This document shows, piece by piece, positions 1 to 5,454 of a DNA stretch of 5,518 bases (positions are counted from its first letter, which is position 1; every line of letters starts with the position of its first letter). This DNA comes from Bacteroidales bacterium M5 (lineage in GTDB: Bacteria; Bacteroidota; Bacteroidia; Bacteroidales; Muribaculaceae): NCBI GenBank assembly GCA_001689535.1, contig LUJP01000090.1, positions 1 through 5,518 of the forward strand, read 5' to 3'. The notes beneath the pieces were generated by a model. It searched no databases. It was not told the DNA's origin and worked only from the letters and a program-made list of their open reading frames with translations. Both the position numbers and the translations under genes were made by a program.

Positions 1-7
1 ACAGTTG

Positions 8-187
8 TTATGAAACACCCTCTAAATCCACCTGTTTAAGAAGGACATAGGCGCTATCAGGGCGTTCGTCTACAATATTTGCAGCACTTTCAAGCACCTT
101 ACTATCCCCTCGATCACAAGATGAGATTACAGAAAGGAAAAGTCCCAAGAGGACTAGTTTGATATAATAAATAAAGCGTATGGTCAT
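8..187 (-). CDS. Short putative lipoprotein, probably a truncated TPR-type lipoprotein
   Basis: Translating from the ATG at 187-185 gives 59 residues, ending at a TAA (10-8). Residues 1-23 are a hydrophobic signal with lipobox ISSC, so Cys24 would be lipidated after signal peptidase II cleavage. The mature part has the pattern L-x-x-A-x-x-[LIV]-x-x-x-x-PDSA-x-x-L-L (ERPDSAYVLLKQVD at about 41-54). I recognise this as the first helix-turn-helix of the large Bacteroidales TPR lipoproteins and regulators, which normally run to several hundred residues. Here the frame stops just after that motif, with only seven bases of window left. It may be a remnant of a disrupted gene, or the rest may continue in another frame to the left. 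The gene is divergent from the S41 peptidase, with a -7-like box at 231-238 and an A-rich stretch before the ATG. The lipoprotein signal is clear; a function for the short product is unknown. Confidence 0.6.
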   Translation of the reverse strand: MTIRFIYYIKLVLLGLFLSVISSCDRGDSKVLESAANIVDERPDSAYVLLKQVDLEGVS

Positions 188-230
188 TTAACTTTATTTT
201 AAAAGCCTCGTTTACCAGATATATTTTCCA

Positions 231-238
231 CAAAATTA
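231..238 (-). promoter_or_regulatory. Candidate Bacteroidetes -7 box for the minus-strand lipoprotein gene
   Basis: On the minus strand this reads TAATTTTG, an exact match to TAnnTTTG, about 44 bases before the ATG. The nearest upstream TTTG (265-268) is 26 bases away, longer than the usual spacing of about 19-21. A weak or activator-dependent promoter is therefore more likely than a strong constitutive one. Confidence 0.45.
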
Positions 239-258
239 GCAAGTAAAAACGGATTACT

Positions 259-316
259 TCTCAACAAATGTAGATGCTTCAGAAAATTTTTTTCATTGCC
301 TCAACATTTGTTGAGA
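259..316. repeat. 13-bp perfect inverted repeat in the divergent intergenic region
   Basis: The arm TCTCAACAAATGT at 259-271 is repeated as its exact reverse complement at 304-316, with a 32-base spacer. The right arm overlaps a 16-base near-palindrome at 300-315 (CTCAACA, two T, TGTTGAG). The half-site CTCAACA thus occurs at 260-266, at 300-306 and inverted at 309-315. Each arm also carries the TTTG that faces its neighbouring -7 box. The position suggests an operator for a dimeric regulator shared by the two divergent genes. This is inferred from symmetry and location only. Confidence 0.5.
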
Positions 317-336
317 CCATGGTTACTTTTTATGTC

Positions 337-344
337 TACATTTG
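337..344 (+). promoter_or_regulatory. Candidate Bacteroidetes -7 box for the S41 peptidase gene
   Basis: TACATTTG matches TAnnTTTG exactly. Transcription would begin near 350 and give a leader of roughly 125 bases before the chosen ATG at 478. The nearest upstream TTTG (307-310) lies 26 bases away, the same over-long spacing as on the opposite strand. The bases between the two divergent genes (188-477) hold this box, its minus-strand partner and the inverted repeat; I see no gene there. Confidence 0.45.
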
Positions 345-477
345 CCCAAATTAAATTTTACACATCGTATGTCATTTAGCGATAAACCATGTTGGATTGA
401 TTTACTCCAACCAACGGTATTCCTCACCGATAAAATCCGGCTGTAAATCGAATGCATACGACAACACCCACATTATT

Positions 478-1593
478 ATGATCAGAATCATTTTCTTATT
501 TTGCACCACTATTATTATTGCAGTTGCGGCGATGGCTCTAACCGAAACTCCCTACAGTCTCACGCCGCAGAATCATCTTGATGATTTTAATTTTGCGCTC
601 TATGAATTGGAAACAAGTTATGCCGGTTTTGAGACTTGTGTCACAGATGCGAATCGTCAGCAATACGATTCCATAGTTTCAAGCCTGAGAGTTCAGATTG
701 AAACTCAGAACAGGCCCGGCTATGATGCCGCATTATATCTATATTCCTGGTTTGACGACGGACATCTTGGTATAGATATGGAAAGTTACCGTGAAACTGG
801 TAAATACATGTCTGATCGTCAAAAATTTCATCCCTATGAGATGATAAAACCTTATTCACCCGAACCGACCGCAAAGCAGGTGACATCCAGAACATTCCTT
901 ATACGATTGCCGGATCTCGATGAGGAGACAGCATCTGTTGAATGGATAGGAAATGCTATCCGAAACTTCAATACATCCACTTGTGAGAACCTCATTATTG
1001 ATGTGCGTTACAATGGTGGCGGAGATGAGCGAATCTGGCATCCGTTATTGCCTTTGATCTATGACCACCCAGGAACCACCAAAAGCGTGGAATTCAGAAT
1101 GTCTGATAATAATATAGAGTTTTTAAGGCAGGCAGCCCCTGAGTTTCCGGAGGCTCAAATGATTTTGGATAAGCATAACCGAACCCATGAGCCTTACATT
1201 CTTTTGACCGATAAGGAGGATATAGAAATTGAAGTTCCGCCATACACCGGAAGGAAGCCCCGCAAAGTGGCTTTCATAATCGATGCTAACAATGGTTCGG
1301 CAACGGAAGAGCTATTAATACAGGCTAAGGCGATTTCCGATAAGACATCTATTTATGGAAAAGAAAATACCAGTGGATGTCTGGACTATTCGTCGGTCCG
1401 GGAAACTACGGCTTTACCCCATAGTAAATATCCTATTTTTATACCTACGGCAAGGTCCTGCAGGCTGCCGGATAACGGCATTGACAAGACAGGCATAGCT
1501 CCCGATTTTATCATTCCTATCGATTATCCGCAATCACTCACTGATAATTTAGACGAATGGACAGTCTGGGTTGCCGGAGAACTGGAAAAATAA
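478..1593 (+). CDS. Exported S41-family serine peptidase (C-terminal processing/tricorn-core type)
   Basis: The 371-residue product starts with a signal peptide (residues 1-20, hydrophobic core IIFLFCTTIIIAVAA, type I cleavage after AMA), so it acts in the periplasm or outside. The frame is open back to a TTG at 397, but those 27 extra residues are polar and would bury the signal, so I chose the ATG at 478. S41 landmarks appear in order: FDDGHLGI with His96, IIDVRYNGGG at about 173-182, and NGSATEE with the likely nucleophile Ser274. GKENTSG-LDYS follows at 294-305, then GIAPD at 339-343. Ser and Glu/Asp spacing resembles the tricorn/CPAF branch more than CtpA: the CtpA lysine about 25 residues after the serine is a serine here (Ser299). 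No PDZ domain is evident. The substrate is unknown. The gene is divergent from the truncated lipoprotein and followed by a hairpin terminator, so it is probably monocistronic. The family is secure; activity is inferred. Confidence 0.87.
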   Translation: MIRIIFLFCTTIIIAVAAMALTETPYSLTPQNHLDDFNFALYELETSYAGFETCVTDANRQQYDSIVSSLRVQIETQNRPGYDAALYLYSWFDDGHLGIDMESYRETGKYMSDRQKFHPYEMIKPYSPEPTAKQVTSRTFLIRLPDLDEETASVEWIGNAIRNFNTSTCENLIIDVRYNGGGDERIWHPLLPLIYDHPGTTKSVEFRMSDNNIEFLRQAAPEFPEAQMILDKHNRTHEPYILLTDKEDIEIEVPPYTGRKPRKVAFIIDANNGSATEELLIQAKAISDKTSIYGKENTSGCLDYSSVRETTALPHSKYPIFIPTARSCRLPDNGIDKTGIAPDFIIPIDYPQSLTDNLDEWTVWVAGELEK

Positions 1594-1635
1594 TTATACA
1601 TAGAATTCGTTATAAGAATTAGGGGGTACACCCAT

Positions 1636-1670
1636 ATGGCTGCCTGTTTTCTGCGAGCAGCCATTTCTTT
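1636..1670 (+). terminator. Intrinsic terminator after the S41 peptidase gene
   Basis: ATGGCTGC (1636-1643) pairs perfectly with GCAGCCAT (1657-1664) across a 13-base loop, followed by TTCTTT. It lies about 43 bases beyond the peptidase stop codon and would end that transcript. Confidence 0.7.
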
Positions 1671-1685
1671 ATTATTACACATTGG

Positions 1686-1717
1686 CCTAAAACAATCACC
1701 TGTTTAGGGAACTTTTT
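1686..1717 (+). other. Second weak hairpin with T-rich tail upstream of the HdeD-like gene
   Basis: CCTAAA (1686-1691) pairs with TTTAGG (1703-1708). One further C-G pair is possible past a bulged A, leaving an 8-base loop; GAACTTTTT follows. It could be a backup terminator for the peptidase or part of the leader of the next gene. I find no convincing TAnnTTTG box between 1594 and 1771, so the start of the hdeD-like transcript is not located. Confidence 0.3.
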
Positions 1718-1771
1718 ACCTTGCAGTTCGTTTTTACTACAAAAGAAAGTTTTAACTAATTATTTATAATT

Positions 1772-2326
1772 ATGAAAGATATTAATCTTAACTACTGGGG
1801 CAAAACCAAATATTGGTGGATTGTCCTCGTTTTAGGCATCTTGATGGTATTAAGCGGATTTACCTATTGGTTCTGGCCTGTGGCCGGATACGCGGTTGCC
1901 TCCCAGATTTTTGGATGGCTTCTGGTTCTTGCAGGTATCGTTCAGCTGCTCGTGGCTTCCGGCAAAGATCGTCCCCGCGCATGGGGCTGGTGGATTGTCG
2001 GTGGCGTCATTGACATGTTCATAGGATTTATGCTTGTACGCAGCGTTATTCTTTCAGAACTTGTATTCCCTTACTTTATCGCAATCGTATTCCTGTTCTG
2101 GGGCACCAGCGCAATTATCAGCTCCGTAAGCCAGAGAGAGCGCAAATATTGGTGGCTCTACCTCATCAACGGAATCCTTATGATGGCTATCGGTTTCTTC
2201 TTTATTGAAGCCGGATGGGTACAGGATATGCTTATGACAAGCTTCCTTACCTCCCTCGCATTTATCTACTGGGGGTTTTCGATAGCAATGCTCAGCTACG
2301 ACATGAGACCCATAGAACGACAGTAA
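1772..2326 (+). CDS. HdeD-like (DUF308) six-helix inner-membrane protein
   Basis: The 184-residue protein is almost entirely membrane. Helices are predicted at about 15-35, 41-62, 72-92, 97-117, 126-146 and 155-175, with a short polar N-terminus and the tail RPIERQ. The helices form three hairpins, and each opens with a Trp pair followed by a Gly-rich stretch: YWWIVLVLGILMVLSG, WGWWIVGGVIDMFIGF and YWWLYLINGILMMAIGF. This threefold internal repeat and the length (E. coli HdeD is about 190 residues) fit the DUF308/HdeD family. E. coli HdeD contributes to acid resistance at high cell density; in Bacteroidetes the role is not established, and envelope stress protection is an inference. The ATG is preceded by an A/T-rich leader (TTATTTATAATT) without a Shine-Dalgarno sequence, as usual in this phylum. 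Terminator-like hairpins lie on both sides, so it is likely transcribed alone. Confidence 0.88.
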   Translation: MKDINLNYWGKTKYWWIVLVLGILMVLSGFTYWFWPVAGYAVASQIFGWLLVLAGIVQLLVASGKDRPRAWGWWIVGGVIDMFIGFMLVRSVILSELVFPYFIAIVFLFWGTSAIISSVSQRERKYWWLYLINGILMMAIGFFFIEAGWVQDMLMTSFLTSLAFIYWGFSIAMLSYDMRPIERQ

Positions 2327-2347
2327 TTTGAGCCTTGAATAGATAAG

Positions 2348-2384
2348 AAGCGTGGCTGCAGCATAGTCTGAGGTCACGCTTTTA
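2348..2384 (+). terminator. Intrinsic terminator after the HdeD-like gene
   Basis: AAGCGTG (2348-2354) pairs with CACGCTT (2375-2381). G-T, C-G and G-T pairs can extend the stem inward, and a T-run follows at 2380-2383. It begins 22 bases after the stop codon. Confidence 0.7.
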
Positions 2385-2448
2385 TTCAATATTTGTTAAA
2401 TTTACCCTATCCATGCTCATAAATAATGGATTAATTCGTTTATATTGC

Positions 2449-2456
2449 TAAATTTG
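2449..2456 (+). promoter_or_regulatory. Candidate -7 box for the low-complexity secreted protein gene
   Basis: TAAATTTG matches TAnnTTTG exactly. The -33 region about 20 bases upstream reads AATG (2425-2428), a poor match to TTTG. Initiation would fall near 2463, immediately before the first arm of the leader hairpin, leaving an untranslated leader of about 105 bases. Confidence 0.5.
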
Positions 2457-2465
2457 TAAAATGAG

Positions 2466-2537
2466 TGCAGAAAGGCCTTAAACCTTTTCAGGCCTACGAT
2501 GTCAAAATTCTGAAACCGATTACTAATCCTTTCTGCA
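2466..2537 (+). ncRNA. Structured 5' leader element with alternative stems
   Basis: TGCAGAAAGG (2466-2475) pairs perfectly with CCTTTCTGCA (2528-2537), enclosing 52 bases. Inside, TTTCAG (2486-2491) can pair with CTGAAA (2510-2515). An alternative hairpin, AGGCCT (2473-2478) with AGGCCT (2490-2495), uses bases from both of those stems, so the two folds exclude each other. The element begins where transcription from the upstream -7 box should start and ends 30 bases before the ATG at 2568. It could be a regulatory leader, a 5' stabilising structure, or a small RNA processed from the leader. I do not recognise it as a known riboswitch class. Confidence 0.4.
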
Positions 2538-2567
2538 ATCATTTTATATCTTTAATACTATAGGCTT

Positions 2568-3569
2568 ATGAAATTACGACTTCTGACCATCCCGGCACTC
2601 ATCTTCTTGGGGGGATTCAGTTTTGTCTCGGCACAATCCTACGATGACGATGATATCTATTTCAACCCCGACAAAGCCAAGAAAGCCGTACCCGTAAAAA
2701 AGAAAACAACCCGCACTCAGCCCAATGCCATCATATACTATCCGGTTGCAGATTATCCTGCGGCTGATACGTATACACCCGTTCAATCTTCCTCTACCCG
2801 AGATATCGACGAATACAACCATCGAGGCATTTTCGCTTCCGACTCAATACCTTTCGATTCTATCGGAAACATAGATTTCTTGTGGACACGACAGATTGAA
2901 AAATTCCATAACCCCGATGTGGTAACGGCCTCTTCCGATCCTGATGTCGCCCAATATTATTATGCCCAGCCAGCCAACGTAAGCATAGTTGTCAACACTC
3001 CGGGATATTGGGGCAACCCGTATTTCGACAGTTATTATTATGGCTATCCCTACTCATGGGCATGGCGCAACTACTGGAATAACTACTGGTGGGGCCCCTC
3101 TCTTGGCTGGAGCGTAGGCTGGGGATGGGATCCCTATTGGAACTGGGGCTGGGGACCGTCATGGAGTTGGGGTCCATCCTGGGGATGGGGACCCGCATGG
3201 GGCGGATGGTATCCTCCTTCTCGTCCTCCGCACCCTGGTGTCGGTAATGTCCGTCCGCCTTACAACAATCGCCATCATGGCTACGTAGGGAATGTACGCC
3301 CCGGCTATTCCACCGGCAATTCACGGCCCGGCTACGGAAACGGTTCGGTTGGCAACACGCGGCCATCCAACAGCGGACAACGCCCCGGACGTTACAAGAA
3401 CAACAACTCCAATTATCGCCCAAGCCGTAACACCAACTCCAATCAGAACTCTTACACTTCTCCCAGCTACAATAACGGTGGCTTCCGCGGAGGAAACTCT
3501 GGCAGCTTTGGCGGCGGTGGAGGTTACCGTGGAGGTGGTGGCGGCGGAAGCCGTGGCGGCCGTCATTAA
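2568..3569 (+). CDS. Secreted Trp/Gly/Tyr-rich low-complexity protein with RGG-like tail, function unknown
   Basis: I do not recognise a characterised family. The product has 333 residues, with a signal peptide at 1-22 (cleavage after VSA). An acidic start follows (YDDDD, 25-29), then a Lys-rich stretch (36-48, KAKKAVPVKKK). Residues 50-145 have ordinary composition and are probably the most conserved part. Residues 146-214 are extremely aromatic: 17 of the 51 residues 164-214 are Trp, including three near-identical hexads WGPSWS, WGPSWG and WGPAWG (195-212). From 215 the chain turns basic, with four GNxRP repeats (226, 241, 250, 262), an Asn/Ser-rich part (275-303) and a Gly/Arg tail with FRGG, YRGG and SRGGRH. 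No transmembrane helix or barrel ending follows the signal, so a periplasmic, surface or matrix role is plausible. Its neighbour is a FadL-type channel, but a strong terminator separates them. Coding is supported by the signal peptide and the clean 334-codon frame. Confidence 0.85.
   Translation: MKLRLLTIPALIFLGGFSFVSAQSYDDDDIYFNPDKAKKAVPVKKKTTRTQPNAIIYYPVADYPAADTYTPVQSSSTRDIDEYNHRGIFASDSIPFDSIGNIDFLWTRQIEKFHNPDVVTASSDPDVAQYYYAQPANVSIVVNTPGYWGNPYFDSYYYGYPYSWAWRNYWNNYWWGPSLGWSVGWGWDPYWNWGWGPSWSWGPSWGWGPAWGGWYPPSRPPHPGVGNVRPPYNNRHHGYVGNVRPGYSTGNSRPGYGNGSVGNTRPSNSGQRPGRYKNNNSNYRPSRNTNSNQNSYTSPSYNNGGFRGGNSGSFGGGGGYRGGGGGGSRGGRH
3150..3203 (+). repeat. Three tandem 18-bp repeats inside the Trp/Gly-rich gene
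   Basis: Three consecutive 18-base units each begin TGGGG and encode Trp-Gly-Pro-(Ser/Ala)-Trp-(Ser/Gly). They differ at a few positions, partly synonymous, so they are old or under selection for the peptide and not freshly copied. The run contains repeated GGGG tracts on the coding strand. Confidence 0.7.
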
Positions 3570-3636
3570 TCACAATCAGGAGGCTCCGAAATACATCCCT
3601 CTTGAAGAGTAAGAATTAAATGTTTCAACGCCATAT

Positions 3637-3687
3637 AATTGCCGGAGCCGATTAAAAAACTTTAATCCTCCGGCAATTGTTCTTATT
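3637..3687 (+). terminator. Strong hairpin terminator between the low-complexity gene and the FadL-type gene
   Basis: AATTGCCGGAG (3637-3647) pairs perfectly with CTCCGGCAATT (3668-3678). After a two-base bulge (3648-3649), GATTAAA (3650-3656) pairs with TTTAATC (3661-3667) around the loop AAAC. That is 18 base pairs, followed by GTTCTTATT. It lies about 68 bases beyond the upstream stop and 60 bases before the next ATG. Confidence 0.8.
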
Positions 3688-3738
3688 CATATAATAACAC
3701 TCGATTGATATTTACATAACCAAAAAAATAATTAGCAG

Positions 3739-5367
3739 ATGAACAGACGCATAATTATTGCAGCTTTAGCTCCTCTCCCCTTGCTCATGGGCGCACAGAC
3801 TGCCTATGATGCCTATCAGATTTCAAGATATGACCTCAGAGGAACAGCTCGGTTTATGTCTATGGGCGGAGCTTTCGGCGCTCTTGGTGGCGATCTCTCC
3901 GTTCTCGGTCAGAACCCCGGCGGTATAGGTGTATACCGCAAGAGCGACATTGGTATCACTCTCGATATCGATTCCCGCAATATTTCTTCGCCCGATGATT
4001 CCCGCAACCGCACCAACATTTCGGTAAGCAATCTCGGATATGTTGGATCTGTCTACACCGGCAGTGAGATAATGCCGATTTTCAACTGGGGCTTCTCTTA
4101 CGGACGCACCAACTCTTTCAAGCGCAAATATAACGGAAGCGCCACTATGCAGGGATCTCTTTCCAACCATATAGCTGCTTTTACTAATGGTTGTTCATCC
4201 GACCTCCTTGGAGGATCGACCTCTGATGACGTAATAAATAACTACATGCAAGGAGGCGGCGCTCCATGGTTAAGTATTCTTGCTTTAAATTCGTATGTGA
4301 TAAATCCTACCGACGGTGGCCCCGAAACACCCTCAACCATGTATTCCGGTCTGTGGCGAGAAGGTACCAGCCGCGGAATTTCCACATATAACGTTGATGA
4401 AAGCGGATACGTTGATGAATACAATATCAACTTTGGCGGCAACTTCTCCGACGTTGTATATTGGGGTATCGGTTTCGGCATCACCGACATGGAATATCGT
4501 CAGAACGTATATTACACCGAGGATATGACCGGAGGATATATAACCACCTCGGAAGGAAGCGGCGTTACGGAAACGCCAGGAAATTTAGGCTTCGGACTCA
4601 ACAGCTATAAACGTATTTCCGGCTCCGGCTTTAACTTCAAGGCAGGCCTCATCTTCCGCCCCATAAATGAGCTTCGTCTTGGTTTTGCCGTTCATACCCC
4701 GACTTATTACAATCTCAGCCAGTCATCAATTGCAGAAATTGACTATGGTTACGGATATACCGACGGCCCCGCCGCTCCCGGTTATGCCAATACTCCCCAG
4801 GACGACTACGACTGGAAGCTCCGCACTCCGTGGCGCCTCATGGTGTCAGCGGCAGGTGTGATCGGTTCTCAGGCCATTATCAGCATGGATTATGAATACC
4901 GTCCTTACCAGAAGATGGTTACAAAAAATGACAATGGCGACAACCAGACGGGTATCAACAACGACATTGAAAATTATTACAAGGCCGCAAATATAATTCG
5001 TCTCGGTGCTGAATACCGTCTCCCGGCTGGTTTCAGCCTGCGCGCAGGCTACGCCTACGAGTCAACTCCTACAGCCGGAACCCCCCGCGCTAACTCTGCG
5101 GATTCTTACATGCCTGACTGGACAATGAATCCCGGCGACACCGGCACCACCCCCTCCTACACTATGGATAATTCCGCACAGTATATCACCTGCGGATTAG
5201 GCTACAGATATCAGGGCTTCTACGCCGACTTCGCCTACGTACACAAGGCGCGCAACTCCACTTTCTCCGCATTCACTCCCAGCGGCGAGGTCGGAGCAAC
5301 TCCTTACGACGCAAAGCTCAAGCAGTCCGATAATTCATTTGTACTATCTCTCGGCATCAAATTCTGA
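3739..5367 (+). CDS. OMPP1/FadL/TodX-family outer-membrane transport protein
   Basis: The 542-residue protein has a signal peptide (1-19, cleavage after MGA) and ends in FVLSLGIKF, a C-terminal strand with terminal Phe typical of proteins inserted by the BAM machinery. Residues 28-67 carry the family's Bacteroidales signature: YDLRGTARFMSMGGAFGALG, then GGDLSVLGQNPGGIGVYR. Further hallmarks are NFGGNFSDVVYWGIGFGITD in the middle, GFNFKAGLIFRP near 297-308, LRLGFAVHTPTYY near 312-324 and DYDWKLRTPWR near 356-366. FadL-type proteins are 14-stranded barrels with an N-terminal hatch that admit hydrophobic molecules (long-chain fatty acids for FadL, toluene for TodX). Bacteroidales members are often labelled hemin receptors, but nothing here shows heme binding, and the substrate is unknown. 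The conserved Asn-Pro-Ala of the hatch is Asn-Pro-Gly here (59-61). An A-rich leader (CCAAAAAAATAATTAGCAG) precedes the ATG. No clear -7 box is visible between 3680 and 3738, so its promoter is unresolved, yet the upstream terminator implies separate transcription. Confidence 0.92.
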   Translation: MNRRIIIAALAPLPLLMGAQTAYDAYQISRYDLRGTARFMSMGGAFGALGGDLSVLGQNPGGIGVYRKSDIGITLDIDSRNISSPDDSRNRTNISVSNLGYVGSVYTGSEIMPIFNWGFSYGRTNSFKRKYNGSATMQGSLSNHIAAFTNGCSSDLLGGSTSDDVINNYMQGGGAPWLSILALNSYVINPTDGGPETPSTMYSGLWREGTSRGISTYNVDESGYVDEYNINFGGNFSDVVYWGIGFGITDMEYRQNVYYTEDMTGGYITTSEGSGVTETPGNLGFGLNSYKRISGSGFNFKAGLIFRPINELRLGFAVHTPTYYNLSQSSIAEIDYGYGYTDGPAAPGYANTPQDDYDWKLRTPWRLMVSAAGVIGSQAIISMDYEYRPYQKMVTKNDNGDNQTGINNDIENYYKAANIIRLGAEYRLPAGFSLRAGYAYESTPTAGTPRANSADSYMPDWTMNPGDTGTTPSYTMDNSAQYITCGLGYRYQGFYADFAYVHKARNSTFSAFTPSGEVGATPYDAKLKQSDNSFVLSLGIKF

Positions 5368-5391
5368 TATAAGCCGTTTTAAAGTTCTTTT

Positions 5392-5426
5392 AAAGTCTGC
5401 TCCCCATTCGGAGCAGGCTTTTTTTT
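5392..5426 (+). terminator. Strong intrinsic terminator after the FadL-type gene
   Basis: AAAGTCTGCTCC (5392-5403) pairs with GGAGCAGGCTTT (5410-5421) through 12 positions with a single G-T wobble and a 6-base loop. Eight T residues run from 5419 to 5426. It starts 24 bases after the stop codon. Confidence 0.85.
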
Positions 5427-5454
5427 GATGTTAAATTCAGATTGGTTAAATTTG
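5424..5454 (+). promoter_or_regulatory. Bacteroidetes promoter (-33/-7) reading out of the right edge
   Basis: TTTG (5424-5427), 19 bases, then TAAATTTG (5447-5454) is an exact match to the Bacteroidetes primary sigma factor consensus with the expected spacing. Initiation is predicted near 5461. The last 58 bases of the window would then be the leader of a gene beyond the edge; no coding region is evident in them. The -33 TTTG uses the last three T of the preceding terminator. Confidence 0.7.

Noticed and set aside
259..316. Invertible promoter of the Bacteroides capsule type
   Set aside because: The arms are only 13 bp, the 32-base spacer contains no -7 box, and no invertase gene is in view.
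369..446. A 25-codon upstream ORF in the leader of the S41 peptidase gene (ATG at 369)
   Set aside because: It has no ribosome-binding signal and no recognisable attenuator-like features; a frame of this length is expected by chance.
397..477. N-terminal extension of the S41 peptidase from a TTG start
   Set aside because: The 27 residues are polar and would place the signal peptide internally; the ATG at 478 gives a normal signal.
2992..3573. Long minus-strand frames opposite the Trp/Gly-rich gene
   Set aside because: They arise because GGN/TGG-rich coding sequence lacks stops on the complement; composition is Ser/Arg/Cys-rich noise.
3292..3612. 106-codon plus-strand frame overlapping the end of the low-complexity gene
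   Set aside because: Its Ala/Thr/Val-rich translation is what the GGN/CGN repeats produce out of frame; it has no start context or family resemblance.
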